Source of the DNA: Acetobacteraceae bacterium
Lineage (GTDB): Bacteria; Pseudomonadota; Alphaproteobacteria; Acetobacterales; Acetobacteraceae
Length of the DNA: 43,005 nt
Assembly (NCBI GenBank): GCA_947371015.1
Contig: CANBNK010000030.1
Span: 1 to 43,005, forward strand
Direction: 5' to 3'
The notes beneath the pieces were generated by a model. That model had not been told where the DNA came from, made no database searches, and was given only the letters and a program-made list of their open reading frames with translations. Each line of letters starts with the position of its first letter. Position 1 is the first letter of the stretch. This document shows positions 15,812 through 27,879 of this stretch, one piece after another. The position numbers and the translations under genes were made by a program.

Positions 15812-16225
15812 TCAGGCCGCTTCGGCGACGTCGACGGCGAGCTTGGCCGAGAGAACGCGAAGCAGAGCGGCATCCCGCTTTTCCGGCGCATCGGTGGTGG
15901 CCACGGCAGCCAGCGTCGCCTCGGCCTCGACCAGCTTGCGCTCGCTGCCGGCGCGGGACAGTTGCGCCAGCGGGGTGACTTCGTCAGCCAGGATGGTCAC
16001 GCGCTCACCCGAGACCTCGGCGAAGCCGCCGGCGACGAACAGCTTCTCGGTCTCGGCGCCGTTCTCGCGCACCCGGATCACGCCGCCCTTGAGCGCCACG
16101 ATCATCGGCGCATGCCCGGCCAGCACGCCCATTTCGCCTTCGATGGCGGGAATGGTCGCCATCTCCACCTGGCGGGAAAGCAGCAGCTTTTCCGGGGAAA
16201 CCAGTTCGAGCAGGAAGGTAGCCAT
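15812..16225 (-). CDS. atpC: ATP synthase F1 epsilon subunit
   Basis: A 137-residue subunit of the F1 central stalk, which regulates rotation and ATP hydrolysis. The N-terminal beta-barrel is clear (FLLELVSPEKLLLSRQVEMATIPAIEGEMGVLAGHAPMI), including the highly conserved GEMGVLAGHAP element, followed by FVAGGFAEVSGERVTILAD. The C-terminal part is a single short helical region (RKLVEAEATLAAV). ATG 16225 is used because the family start is exactly at this FLLELV strand. It is the last gene of the F1 operon, 171 bases after atpD, a wider gap than between the other subunit genes. Confidence 0.97.
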   Translation of the reverse strand: MATFLLELVSPEKLLLSRQVEMATIPAIEGEMGVLAGHAPMIVALKGGVIRVRENGAETEKLFVAGGFAEVSGERVTILADEVTPLAQLSRAGSERKLVEAEATLAAVATTDAPEKRDAALLRVLSAKLAVDVAEAA

Positions 16226-16396
16226 CGTCAAAATCTCCGTCCCCTGGCGGCAGGTGGGCAACCACCCGCCGAGGCCCCGAATGAAGCCCGCCGGTCGCGC
16301 CCGAGGGCGCGCTGTTCAAACAGCCCCGGTGAAAGCCAGGCACGCCAATGCGCGCGCCCGGCGCCGGGGGGGCTGGCAGAAGGTGAAGCGAACCGC

Positions 16397-17842
<1,446 letters not shown>

Positions 17843-18727
17843 TTAAACCGCTTCGGCCCCGGAGATGATCTCGATCAGCTCGCGGGTGATGTTGGCCTGG
17901 CGTGTACGGTTGTAGTTCAGCGTCAACTTGTTGATCATCTCGCCGGCATTGCGCGTGGCGTTGTCCATCGCGTTCATCCGGGCGCCGTGTTCGCCGGCGG
18001 CGCTTTCCAGGATGGCGCGATACAGCTGGATCGCCAGGTTGCGCGGCAGCAGCGTCGCAAGGATTTCTTCCTCGGTCGGCTCGTATTCGTACAGCGCCTG
18101 CGGCCCGGGGCCGGCAACGACGCCACCTTCGGGCAGCGGCGCGGGGATCAGGCGCTGTTCCGTCGGGATCTGGCTGATCACGTTGCGGAAGCGGTTGTAC
18201 AGCAGGCTGCACACGTCGAAGGCGCCCTGGTCGAGCATCTCCGCAATGGTCAGCGCCACCGCCTCGGCATCCTCGAAGCCAACGCGCTTCTTGTTCGCGT
18301 AGCTGACTTCGCTGACCAGGCGGCTGGCGAATTCACGCTTCAGGAAGGAGGCCCCCTTGCGGCCGACAGTCAGGATCTTGACCGTCTTGCCCTCGGCCTC
18401 CAGCGCGCGCACCCGTGCACGGGCCAGGCGGCCGACCTGGGTGTTGAACGGGCCGGCCAAGCCACGATCCGCGGTGACGACCACCAGCAGATGCACCTTG
18501 TCGGCACCGGTGCCCACCAGCATGCGGGGCGCGTCCGGCATACCGGCCACGGCGGAACCCAGCGAGGCCAGGATCTTCTCCATCCGCTCGGCATAGGGGC
18601 GCGCGGCTTCCGCCTGCGCCTGGGCGCGGCGCAGCTTCGCCGCGGCCACCATCTTCATCGCCTGGGTGATCTTGCGCGTGGACTTCACGCTGTTGATCCG
18701 CCCACGCAGGTCTTTCAGGCTTGCCAT
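17843..18727 (-). CDS. atpG: ATP synthase F1 gamma subunit
   Basis: A 294-residue rotor shaft of F1. The N-terminal helix ([36 protein letters not shown]) and the C-terminal helix ([42 protein letters not shown]) that form the coiled coil are both intact. The Rossmann-like middle ([16 protein letters not shown]) is also present. Gene order and spacing match the alphaproteobacterial F1 operon. Confidence 0.98.
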   Translation of the reverse strand: MASLKDLRGRINSVKSTRKITQAMKMVAAAKLRRAQAQAEAARPYAERMEKILASLGSAVAGMPDAPRMLVGTGADKVHLLVVVTADRGLAGPFNTQVGRLARARVRALEAEGKTVKILTVGRKGASFLKREFASRLVSEVSYANKKRVGFEDAEAVALTIAEMLDQGAFDVCSLLYNRFRNVISQIPTEQRLIPAPLPEGGVVAGPGPQALYEYEPTEEEILATLLPRNLAIQLYRAILESAAGEHGARMNAMDNATRNAGEMINKLTLNYNRTRQANITRELIEIISGAEAV

Positions 18728-18755
18728 GCTGCCCGGCTCCTATGCTCCGGGGTGA

Positions 18756-20291
<1,536 letters not shown>

Positions 20292-20293
20292 GG

Positions 20294-20884
20294 TCAGGCG
20301 GCCCCCTTCATGGCGTACTGCAGACGCTGCAGCTTGGATTTGATGCTGTTGTCGTAAAGGCGGGACCCGATGCGAACGACCAGGCCGCCAAGGATGGATT
20401 CGTCAACACGCTCGACCAGCTTGACGCCGGAATAGCCGGCCTCGGTCAGTCGGGCGGTGATCTGGGTCCGCTGAACATCGTTCAGCGGATGCGCGGTGAT
20501 GATGTCCGCGGTCTGTTGGCCACGCCGGGCCGAAAGGATGCGCCCGAAGGCGGCGGCCACGTCCGGCAGCTTGTCCAGCCGGCGGTTGCCGATCAGCACG
20601 CCCACCAGGTTGCGGACCTCGGTTCCGATGCCGGCACGCTCGATGATGGCGAAGGCGCCGCGCTGCTGGCTGGCGCTGTCCAGCCGCGGGTCGGCGACGA
20701 AATAGCGGAAGCCGCTATCGTTCTGCCAGAGCGCGAACAGGCTCTCCAGGTCGGCAGCGATGCGGTCCAGCGCGCCCGGGTCGGTCTGGCGCAGGTCGTC
20801 GGCCAGGCCCAGAATCGCGTGGGCGTAGCGGTCGGCCAGCCCACTCGGGTTGGGCGCGGTGTTTGAGATATCGGCAGAGGCCAC
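20294..20884 (-). CDS. atpH: ATP synthase F1 delta subunit (OSCP)
   Basis: A 196-residue peripheral-stalk subunit linking F1 to F0. The N-terminal helical bundle begins at [16 protein letters not shown], and the C-terminal domain shows the family end [40 protein letters not shown] 20884 is chosen: it follows AGGAACAGGAC and gives a length close to the family. A longer frame to 21034 would add an unrelated Arg/Pro-rich leader. It is the first gene of the operon; the 254-base gap to the divergent MFS gene must hold the atp promoter. Confidence 0.95.
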   Translation of the reverse strand: MASADISNTAPNPSGLADRYAHAILGLADDLRQTDPGALDRIAADLESLFALWQNDSGFRYFVADPRLDSASQQRGAFAIIERAGIGTEVRNLVGVLIGNRRLDKLPDVAAAFGRILSARRGQQTADIITAHPLNDVQRTQITARLTEAGYSGVKLVERVDESILGGLVVRIGSRLYDNSIKSKLQRLQYAMKGAA

Positions 20885-21138
20885 GTCAGTCCCGGTCCTG
20901 TTCCTTGGTGGCGCGCTTCCGCACGCCTTGCGGCGCGTGTCCGCACGAGGTGGCGTGCCTGTACGCCAGCCACGCGAGCGACTGGCGTCTCTCGGCGGCG
21001 GCGGGGCATTACCATAGCGTTCACACGCCCGCAATCGAGCCAGAGGCAGGATTCTCGCCCGATTTCGCCTTTGCGCCGCAGCCGGGCCGGCAAGCCTGGG
21101 CTAGTATCCCCCTTCGGGAGAGTGGGTTCGGGCAGCGG

Positions 21139-22341
21139 ATGGCGGGGTTTTTCGGCTGGCGGGTGGTGGCGGCAAGCTTCGTGCTGGCGCTGTGCGCCTG
21201 GGGCATCGGGTTCTACGGACCCTCGGTTTATCTGCACGCGCTGCATGCCCGGCAGGGTTGGTCGCCGGGCCTGGTCGGCGCCGCCATCACCCTGCATTTC
21301 TTGGCTTCGGCCCTGCTGGTGGTACGTTTGCCGCGGTTGCAGCGGCGCTTTGGCATGGTTGCCGCCACCCGGGCCGGGGTGGTCGCCTCGGCGCTGGGGG
21401 TGGTCGTCTGGGGTGCCGCCACGCAGCCCTGGATGCTGCTGCCGGCCGCCCTGCTGACCGCGATGGGTTGGTCGTTGACCAGCGCCGCGGCCATCGCCAC
21501 CTGGGTCTCCCCCTGGTTCGACCGGCGCCGTCCGATGGCGTTGGCCCTGGCCTATAATGGTGCCTCGGCCGGCGGAATTTTATTTGTGCCGCTCTGGGCC
21601 GCGCTGATCGGCTGGCGCGGCTTCGCCGAAGCCGCCCTGCTGGTGGGCCTCGGCACCGGGTTGCTGGGCTGGTGGCTGGTCGGCCGCACCCTCGGCCCCA
21701 GCCCCGCCAGCCTGGGCCAGCACGCCGATGGCGGCCCCGCCCCGCCGGCGCCCCGCCCTCGCCTGCCTACCGCCACCACCAGCCTGTGGCGCCAGCCGGG
21801 CTTCCGCAGCATCTCGGCCGCCTTCGCACTGGGCCTGGCGGCGCAGATCGGCCTGATCACGGTGCTTTACTCGCTGCTGGTGCCAGGGCTGGGAGAGGCG
21901 GGCGCCAGCCTGGTGATGAGCCTAGCCACCATCGGCGCGGTGCTGGGCCGCACCCTGGTCGGCTGGGCGCTGCCGCCGGGGATGGACCGCCGCCTGGCCA
22001 CCGCCGCCAACCTGGCGCTGCAATTCACGGGGTCGCTTGCCATGGTGGCTGCCGATGGCGGGGCCTGGCTGCTGGTGGCCGGCAGCCTGCTGTTCGGGTT
22101 GGGCATCGGCAACCTGCTGTCCATGCAGCCGCTCATCGCCCAGGCGGAATGGCCGCCCGAGGAGGTACCGCAGGTGATGGCCTCGCTCACCGCGGTGAAC
22201 CAGGGCTTCTATTCATTCGCCCCGGCGGCCTTCGGCGCGCTGCTGCAATGGGGCGGGGCGTGGTCGGCGCCGGCACTGGCCGGCGCACTGCAACTCGGCG
22301 CCGCGCTGGTGCTGGTGCTGGGGCGTCGCAATCCGCGCTGA
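21139..22341 (+). CDS. MFS transporter (MCT/OFA-like)
   Basis: A 400-residue membrane protein with about 12 transmembrane segments. It opens GWRVVAASFVLALCAWGIGFYGPSVYLHALH, typical of the monocarboxylate/oxalate-formate-antiporter-like MFS group, and has the conserved inter-helix basic loop PWFDRRRPMALALAYNGASAGGILFVPLW after helix 4-5. A Pro-rich cytoplasmic loop (GPAPPAPRPRLP) separates the two six-helix halves. ATG 21139 places the first membrane helix about eight residues in; the ribosome site is weak. The substrate is unknown; a small organic acid would fit the subgroup. It is 41 bases upstream of the caspase-like gene on the same strand. Confidence 0.85.
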   Translation: MAGFFGWRVVAASFVLALCAWGIGFYGPSVYLHALHARQGWSPGLVGAAITLHFLASALLVVRLPRLQRRFGMVAATRAGVVASALGVVVWGAATQPWMLLPAALLTAMGWSLTSAAAIATWVSPWFDRRRPMALALAYNGASAGGILFVPLWAALIGWRGFAEAALLVGLGTGLLGWWLVGRTLGPSPASLGQHADGGPAPPAPRPRLPTATTSLWRQPGFRSISAAFALGLAAQIGLITVLYSLLVPGLGEAGASLVMSLATIGAVLGRTLVGWALPPGMDRRLATAANLALQFTGSLAMVAADGGAWLLVAGSLLFGLGIGNLLSMQPLIAQAEWPPEEVPQVMASLTAVNQGFYSFAPAAFGALLQWGGAWSAPALAGALQLGAALVLVLGRRNPR

Positions 22342-22382
22342 CGGTGCTAACCTCGACCCTCGGGTTGAGAAGGCGGTCGGCC

Positions 22383-23741
22383 ATGCGGCTTCTGGTTCTG
22401 GTGGCGGCCTGCCTCGCGGGCCTGCTCGGCACCCTGGCAGCCACCCCGGCCACGGCGCAGGGGCCTGCGGCGGCGCCCACCCGGCGGGTGGCACTGGTCA
22501 TGGGCAACCAGGACTACCGCCACATCAACAAGCTGGAAAACGCAGTAGCCGATGCCCGCGCCATGGCCGCCATGCTGCGCAGCCGCAACTTCGAGGTGGT
22601 GGACGGCTACGACCTGGACCGCAGCCAGATGAACCGACTGTTCAACCGCTTCGAATCCTCCATGTCCGCCGGCGCCGTGGCGGTGCTGTATTTCGCCGGC
22701 CATGGCGTGCAGGTGGGCGGCATCAACGTGCTGGTGCCGGTGGACATGCAGCCGGAAAACGAGCGCGACCTGCTGGATGACGGCATTCCGATGCCGGCGC
22801 TGATGGAGCGCATGGCCGGCGTCAACGGCCGCCGCGACGGCGGGCTGAACCTGCTGATCATCGACGCCTGCCGCGACAACCCGTTCCGCGCTGCCGGCCG
22901 CAGCCTGGGCGTGACGCGCGGGCTGGCCGCCGGCGGGGCGGCCGGCGCGATGGTGATCTACGCCGCCGCCTCGAACCAGCGCGCGCTGGACAAGCTGGGC
23001 CCGGCCGACCGCGACCCCAATGGCGTGTTCACCCGCACCCTGCTGCGCGCCATGGCAGTGCCCGGCCTGCCGGTGCGGGAGATGGTGGCCCGGGTGCGCC
23101 AGGAAGTGGCACAGGCCGCCCGTGGCAGCGGCTACGAACAAACCCCGGCGGTGTATGACGAAGCCGAGGGCGACTACATCTTCAGCCCCGGCGCCGCCAA
23201 TGCGCAGACCCTGGCGGTGACCGCGCCCGCCGGCCAGACCACGCCGGCCGCCCCGGCGCCGGACCGCGAGGGCGTGTTCTGGGACAGCATGCGCAACAGC
23301 AGCAACGCGGCGGATTTCGAGGCCTACCTGCAAACCTACCCGGCCGGCGCCTTCGCCGCCCTGGCACGCAGCCGCCTGGCCGCGCTTCGGGCACCTGCCG
23401 CCGCCGCGCCGCCACCCGCCCGCACCGCCGCCACAGCCCCTGCCACACCAGCGTCGCAACGCAGCCCGCCGCGCGGCCAGGGGCCGGCGCGCACCGTGCG
23501 GATCGTGAATGCCAGCGGCGGCGGGATCGACAAGCTGCTGTTCGACCCGACCAGCCAGGACGGCAGCAGCCCGGACCGGCTGACCGCCCACCCAATGCTG
23601 GAGGGCCAAGTGCTGGAGCTGCGCCTGCCGCCGGGCGAATGCAGCTACGACATGTACCTGGAGTTCGCCGGCAACCGCCGCGGCGCGCAGTTCAGCTACG
23701 ACATCGACACCTGCCGCGAGAGCACGTTGACACTCAGGTAG
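22383..23741 (+). CDS. Secreted caspase-family (peptidase C14) protein
   Basis: A 452-residue predicted periplasmic protein. A signal peptide (MRLLVLVAACLAGLLGTLAATPATAQ) is followed by a caspase/metacaspase-like p20 domain: RVALVMGNQDYRHINKLENAVADA, the catalytic His in LYFAGHGVQ (H107) and Cys in LLIIDACRDNPF (C163), both intact. About residues 296-338 (FWDSMRNSSNAADFEAYLQTYPAGAFAALA) is a helical segment often found in alphaproteobacterial caspase proteins. An Ala/Pro linker leads to a C-terminal beta-rich domain (about 369-452, RTVRIVNASGGGIDKLLF to DTCRESTLTL) that I do not recognise. Target proteins are unknown. It is probably co-transcribed with the MFS gene. Confidence 0.88.
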   Translation: MRLLVLVAACLAGLLGTLAATPATAQGPAAAPTRRVALVMGNQDYRHINKLENAVADARAMAAMLRSRNFEVVDGYDLDRSQMNRLFNRFESSMSAGAVAVLYFAGHGVQVGGINVLVPVDMQPENERDLLDDGIPMPALMERMAGVNGRRDGGLNLLIIDACRDNPFRAAGRSLGVTRGLAAGGAAGAMVIYAAASNQRALDKLGPADRDPNGVFTRTLLRAMAVPGLPVREMVARVRQEVAQAARGSGYEQTPAVYDEAEGDYIFSPGAANAQTLAVTAPAGQTTPAAPAPDREGVFWDSMRNSSNAADFEAYLQTYPAGAFAALARSRLAALRAPAAAAPPPARTAATAPATPASQRSPPRGQGPARTVRIVNASGGGIDKLLFDPTSQDGSSPDRLTAHPMLEGQVLELRLPPGECSYDMYLEFAGNRRGAQFSYDIDTCRESTLTLR

Positions 23742-23755
23742 GCACGCTCAGGTAA

Positions 23756-23775
23756 GGCGGCCGCACCGGGCCGCC
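23756..23775. terminator. Hairpin between convergent genes
   Basis: GGCGGCC and GGCCGCC form a 7-bp stem in the 41-base gap between the caspase-like gene and the convergent response-regulator gene. There is no T-run, so efficiency is uncertain. Confidence 0.4.
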
Positions 23776-23782
23776 GCCCGGC

Positions 23783-24499
23783 TCAGGCGGCCGAGCGCCC
23801 GGCCTGGCTGTCCAGCCGATAGCCGCCGCCCTCGGTCAGCAGCAGCCGCGCATTGCCCGGGTCCGGCTCGATCTTTTGCCGTAGCCGGTAGATGTGGGTC
23901 TCCAGCGTGTGCGTCGTCACCGCGCTGTTATAGCCCCAGACCTCGTTCAGCAGAATCTGCCGGGCGACCGGCTTGCCGCCGGACCGGTACAGGTACTTCA
24001 GGATCGCGGCTTCCTTTTCGGTCAGCCGGATCTTCTTGTTCTTGGCGGCTTCCAGCAGCAGCTTGGCGCTGGGGCGGAAGCTGTACGGCCCGATGATGAA
24101 GACCGCGTCTTCCGAATTGTCGAACACCCGCAGTTGCGCCCGCACCCGGGCCAGCAACTCGTTCAGCCGGAACGGCTTGGCGATGTAGTCATTCGCCCCG
24201 GCGTCCAGCCCGCGCACCACATCCTGCTCGGCATCGGCGCCGGTCAGCATGATGATCGGCATCCTCAACCCATGCTTGCGCAGCCGGGTGCACAGGTCGC
24301 GGCCATCGCCATCGGGCAGGCCGATATCCAGCAGCACCGCGTCGTAGCGGGCATCGGCGGCGGTCAGCATCGCCTCGGCCTCGGCGGCCGAGCCAGCCTC
24401 GGCCGGCAGAAACTCGCCATCGACTTCAAGCTGTTCGGCCAATGTGGACCGCAACGCGGCGTCGTCATCCACGATCAGTAGGGGGCGCGCACCTGGCAT
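23783..24499 (-). CDS. OmpR-family response regulator
   Basis: A 238-residue two-domain regulator. Receiver domain, about 5-120: acidic pair DDD (11-13), phosphoacceptor D58 in VLLDIGLPDGDG, and the conserved Lys in YIAKPFRLNELLARVRAQLR. Winged-helix output domain, about 135-230: IRLTEKEAAILKYLYRSGGKPVARQILLNEVWGYNS, then THTLETHIYRLRQKIEPDP. No kinase gene is adjacent, so it is an orphan regulator. It is divergent from ribA across 278 bases, which should contain both promoters. Confidence 0.95.
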   Translation of the reverse strand: MPGARPLLIVDDDAALRSTLAEQLEVDGEFLPAEAGSAAEAEAMLTAADARYDAVLLDIGLPDGDGRDLCTRLRKHGLRMPIIMLTGADAEQDVVRGLDAGANDYIAKPFRLNELLARVRAQLRVFDNSEDAVFIIGPYSFRPSAKLLLEAAKNKKIRLTEKEAAILKYLYRSGGKPVARQILLNEVWGYNSAVTTHTLETHIYRLRQKIEPDPGNARLLLTEGGGYRLDSQAGRSAA

Positions 24500-24777
24500 T
24501 CGGGTTCCCTGGCTAGCCGTAACCCTTGGGATAAGGGCCGCGAACTCGACACGACAGCACTGAGTCCAAGCCGCAACGGCTGCCGGCCTCCGCTGTTCCT
24601 ACCATGGCACCCGTGGCTTTTGCGGGGCAAGGGGCATGATTCCCGCGTGATAACCGCAGACATGACAACAAGGGGAGGCAGGATTATTCCAGTCGTATCG
24701 TCGGCTGCCCCCCTGGCAATCGCCCTCTCGACGCCACATTCGCAGTGCGGCATGGCAGAGATATGGAAAGCCCCCCA

Positions 24778-25941
24778 ATGACCAGGCTTATGGCCCCGGC
24801 ACCAACGCCGACGCCCGAGAACATGACCAGCCCCGGACCGGACGCCGCCACCCTCGCCCTGCGCCAGGTGCATCGCGCCACGGCGGAACTGCGCCGCGGC
24901 GCCCCGGTGCTGCTGCGCGACACCGCCAGCGGCGCAGGCCTGCTGCTGGTGGCGATGGAGACGGTGGGGGCCGCCGGCCTGGCCGAACTCGCCAGCCTGG
25001 CGGCCGGCCCGGTAACGCTGCTGCTGGCGCCGGCGCGTGCCGCCGCGCTGCTGCCCGGCCAGCCCGGCGAGGCGACCGATGTCGTCGCCTTGGCCCCGCC
25101 CGCCACGCTGTTGGACCCCGCAATGCTGCGCAGCCTGGCCGACCCCACCGTCGAGCGCCTGCTGCCGGAGCCGCCCGCGCGCAATGCCGCGCCGCCCCTG
25201 GCCGCCCTGGCGCTGAGCCTGGCCAAGCTCGGCCGGTTGCTGCCGGCACTGGTAGCCGCCCCCGCCCCGGCCCTGGCGCCGCCCGCCTTGCTGGCGGTCT
25301 CGGCCGCCGATCTGGCAGCCTACCCGCATTCCGTCGCCACCAGCCTGCGCCGCGTGGCCGAGGCGGCGGTGCCGCTGGAGGATGCGCCGGACGCGCGGAT
25401 CGTCGCCTTCCGGGCGGCCGATGGTGGCATCGAGCACCTGGCCATCCTGGTCGGCCACCCCGAAGCGCTGGCCGCCGCCGGCGGCGCGCCACTGGCCCGG
25501 GTCCATTCCGAATGCTTTACGGGAGACCTGCTGGGCAGCCTGCGCTGCGACTGCGGCCCGCAGCTGAAGGGCGCCATCGCCCGCATGGCCGCCGAGGGTG
25601 ACGGCGTGCTGCTGTACCTGGCGCAGGAAGGCCGCGGCATCGGCCTGGTCAACAAGCTGCGCGCCTATGCCCTGCAGGATACCGGGCTGGACACGCTGGA
25701 CGCCAACCGCGCGTTGGGCTGGGGCGCTGATGAGCGCAACTTCCTGGTCGCCGCAACCATGCTGCGGGAGTTGCATATCCCCCGCGTGCGGCTGCTGACC
25801 AACAACCCCGAGAAGGTCCGCGCCCTGACCGCCTGCGGCGTCGAGGTCGAGACCCGCGAGGCGCATCAGATTGCCCCCAACGGGGTGAATGACGGCTACC
25901 TGGAAACCAAGGCCCGCCGCTTCGGCCACCTGCTGGCCTGA
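24778..25941 (+). CDS. ribA: GTP cyclohydrolase II with degenerate N-terminal domain
   Basis: A 387-residue enzyme for the first step of riboflavin synthesis, GTP to 2,5-diamino-6-ribosylamino-pyrimidinone phosphate. The C-terminal half is canonical: RVHSECFTGDLLGSLRCDCGPQL with zinc ligands C246, C257, C259; LAQEGRGIGLVNKLRAY with the catalytic Arg286; and NNPEKVRALTACGVEV. The N-terminal 190 residues are Ala/Leu-rich and resemble a broken dihydroxybutanone-phosphate synthase (RibB) domain lacking its acidic active-site signature, so only the cyclohydrolase step is expected. ATG 24778 has GGAAAG seven bases upstream; an ATG at 24763 is equally possible. I see no FMN-riboswitch-like structure in the leader. 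Confidence 0.93.
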   Translation: MTRLMAPAPTPTPENMTSPGPDAATLALRQVHRATAELRRGAPVLLRDTASGAGLLLVAMETVGAAGLAELASLAAGPVTLLLAPARAAALLPGQPGEATDVVALAPPATLLDPAMLRSLADPTVERLLPEPPARNAAPPLAALALSLAKLGRLLPALVAAPAPALAPPALLAVSAADLAAYPHSVATSLRRVAEAAVPLEDAPDARIVAFRAADGGIEHLAILVGHPEALAAAGGAPLARVHSECFTGDLLGSLRCDCGPQLKGAIARMAAEGDGVLLYLAQEGRGIGLVNKLRAYALQDTGLDTLDANRALGWGADERNFLVAATMLRELHIPRVRLLTNNPEKVRALTACGVEVETREAHQIAPNGVNDGYLETKARRFGHLLA

Positions 25942-25985
25942 CGCGAGCGCCACTCGGCACGGGGCAGTGCCTAGTGCCGCCCCCG

Positions 25986-26951
25986 CTACAGCCTTATCCC
26001 CGCCGCGCGGATCACCTCCGCCAGCCGCGCGGCATGCGCCTTCACATGGCGGCTGGTCTCGGCCGGGCTGCGCGGCGGGGTGATGACGAAGCCCTGCTGG
26101 CCCAGCAGCCGCACCAGGTCCGGGCTGTTCAGCGCCGCCCGCGTCGCCTGCCACAGCCGCTGCACGATCGGCGCCGGCACGCCAGCCGGCGCATAGAGCG
26201 TTATCGCCCCGGTGCTGTCATAGCCGGCCAGCCCAGCCTCGGCGCAGGTCGGCACGTCGGGCAGCGACGCCACCCGCGCCGGCGAGGACATCGCCAAGGC
26301 CACTACCTCGCCGGACCGCAGCGACGCCTGCGCGACGGGGATGGTGCAGAACATCATGTCAACCCGGCCGGCTACCACATCCAGCAGCGCCGGCGGATTG
26401 CCGGGGTACGGGATGTGCAGCGCCTCGATCCCCGCCAGCCGACACAGCAGCTCCCCGGAAAGATGCCCGCCGCCACCGATGCCGAAGCTGGCATAGGTCA
26501 GCTTGCCCGGGTTCGCCTTGGCGTGGCGGATCAGCTCGCCCAGGCTGCGCGCGGGTACCCGGGGGTTCACGATCAGCACATAGGGCACGTCGGCCAGTTG
26601 CTGGATCGCCAGCAGGTCGCGGTCGGCGTCGTAGGGCGGTGCCGCCATCAGGTAGCGGTTCAGCTCCACGCTGTCGCCGCCGCCCAGCAGGGTGTAGCCG
26701 TCAGGCACCGCGCGGGCGACATAGGCGGTGCCGATGCTGGTGGTGCCGCCCGGGCGGTTCTCCACCACCACGGTCTGGCCCAGCTGCTCGCCCAGCGCCC
26801 GGGCATAGGCGCGGTTCAGGATGTCCACGCTGCCACCGGGCAGGTAGGGCACCACCAGCCGCACCGGGCGGTCCGGATACGGCGCGGCCGGTTGCGCCGC
26901 CGCGGGGCCGGCGCCCAATAGCGCCAGCGCCGCTCGCCTGGTCAGGTGCAT
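25986..26951 (-). CDS. Bug/TctC-family periplasmic receptor
   Basis: A 321-residue receptor. The signal (HLTRRAALALLGAGPAAAQ) is followed by Bug motifs: VRLVVPYLPGGSVDILNRAYARAL, VVVENRPGGTTSIGTAYVARAVPDGYTLL, LHIPYPGNPPALLDVVAGRVDMMF. The start overlaps the stop of the TauD-like gene by one base (TGATG), so both are made from one message and probably act on the same compound. No TctA/TctB genes lie nearby. Given the dioxygenase partner, a sulfonate or an aromatic/carboxylic compound is the likely ligand; this is inference. Confidence 0.93.
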   Translation of the reverse strand: MHLTRRAALALLGAGPAAAQPAAPYPDRPVRLVVPYLPGGSVDILNRAYARALGEQLGQTVVVENRPGGTTSIGTAYVARAVPDGYTLLGGGDSVELNRYLMAAPPYDADRDLLAIQQLADVPYVLIVNPRVPARSLGELIRHAKANPGKLTYASFGIGGGGHLSGELLCRLAGIEALHIPYPGNPPALLDVVAGRVDMMFCTIPVAQASLRSGEVVALAMSSPARVASLPDVPTCAEAGLAGYDSTGAITLYAPAGVPAPIVQRLWQATRAALNSPDLVRLLGQQGFVITPPRSPAETSRHVKAHAARLAEVIRAAGIRL

Positions 26952-27817
26952 CAGTAGGGCTTGCTGCCCTGGATCTGCGTGCGGTGCATCAGGCGGCGCA
27001 GCCCTTGGTCGAACTCGTCCCGACGATGCATGACGCAGCGATTGTCCCAGATCACCACGTCGCCCTGCTTCCACTGCTGCACCCAGGTGAATTCGGGCCG
27101 CCCGGCATAGCTCCACAACTCGTCCAGCAGCGCCTGGCTTTCGGCCAGCGGCAGCCCGACCACATGCGCATTACGGCGGCGGCCGAGGAAGAGCGATTGC
27201 CGCCCGGTTTCCGGATGCGTCCGGATCAGCGGATGCACCGCGCCGGGCTGGTCTTCCGGCGCGTAGCTTTCCTTGAAGCCGGCGCGCAGTTCGCCGGCGC
27301 TGTTGCGGGTGCTGTCATGCTTGCAGGACAGGCCGGAAATGCGCTGGCGCAGCGCCGCCGGCATGGCGTCCAGCGCCGCTTCCATGTCGCAGAACCACGT
27401 GTCGCCATGGCCTTCCGGCACCTCGATGCCGTACAGCACGGAGGCATCCGGCGGCACGTCATTGTAGCTCATGTCGGTGTGCCAGATGCTCTCGCCATTG
27501 CCGAGCCCACCGATCGACACGCCATCGACGATGATGTTGGAGATGACGAGCACTTCCGGCCGGGTCGGCTGGTACAGCTTGCCGGTGGTGCTGATCGGCG
27601 AGCGGTCCAGATTGCCGAAGCGCCGCGAGAAATCGGCCAGCGCGTCGTCATCGATATCCTGCCCGCGGATGCGGAGCACCTTGTGGTCCAGCCAGGCACG
27701 CTTGATGCCGACAAAGCTGGTGTCATCCAAGTGTTGCAGGTCAACGCCGACGATATCGGCGCCGAGCGGCGTGCTGAAGGGGCGGACAGTGACGGGGCTG
27801 GGGGCCAGGCTGGACAT
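26951..27817 (-). CDS. TauD/TfdA-family 2-oxoglutarate-dependent dioxygenase
   Basis: A 288-residue non-haem iron enzyme. The iron ligands are intact: HTD (H113, D115 in IWHTDMSY) and the distal H264 (NRCVMHRRDEF), with the 2-oxoglutarate-binding Arg279 in LMHRTQIQG. The N-terminus (TVRPFSTPLGADIVGVDLQHL) is also typical. Family members hydroxylate taurine, other sulfonates, 2,4-D or similar acids and release sulfite or the aromatic alcohol. ATG 27817 has a strong GGAGGAA site. It is coupled to the downstream Bug gene and follows a TauE/TIGR02186/UspA-like group on the same strand, which would suit a sulfonate pathway in which released sulfite must be exported. Confidence 0.92.
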   Translation of the reverse strand: MSSLAPSPVTVRPFSTPLGADIVGVDLQHLDDTSFVGIKRAWLDHKVLRIRGQDIDDDALADFSRRFGNLDRSPISTTGKLYQPTRPEVLVISNIIVDGVSIGGLGNGESIWHTDMSYNDVPPDASVLYGIEVPEGHGDTWFCDMEAALDAMPAALRQRISGLSCKHDSTRNSAGELRAGFKESYAPEDQPGAVHPLIRTHPETGRQSLFLGRRRNAHVVGLPLAESQALLDELWSYAGRPEFTWVQQWKQGDVVIWDNRCVMHRRDEFDQGLRRLMHRTQIQGSKPY

Positions 27818-27879
27818 TGGTGGTTCCTCCCGAATTCCCGGAGAGCCTGCACCCGCCGGGCGCCCCACGTCCAGATCCC

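Noticed and set aside
20885-21034. Longer N-terminus for the ATP synthase delta subunit
   Set aside because: The added 50 residues are Arg/Pro-rich and absent from the family; GTG 20884 with an upstream AGGA site fits better.
24500-24777. FMN riboswitch upstream of ribA
   Set aside because: I could not recognise the conserved FMN-aptamer sequence elements (such as AGGG-type and GGTG-type blocks in order) in this leader.
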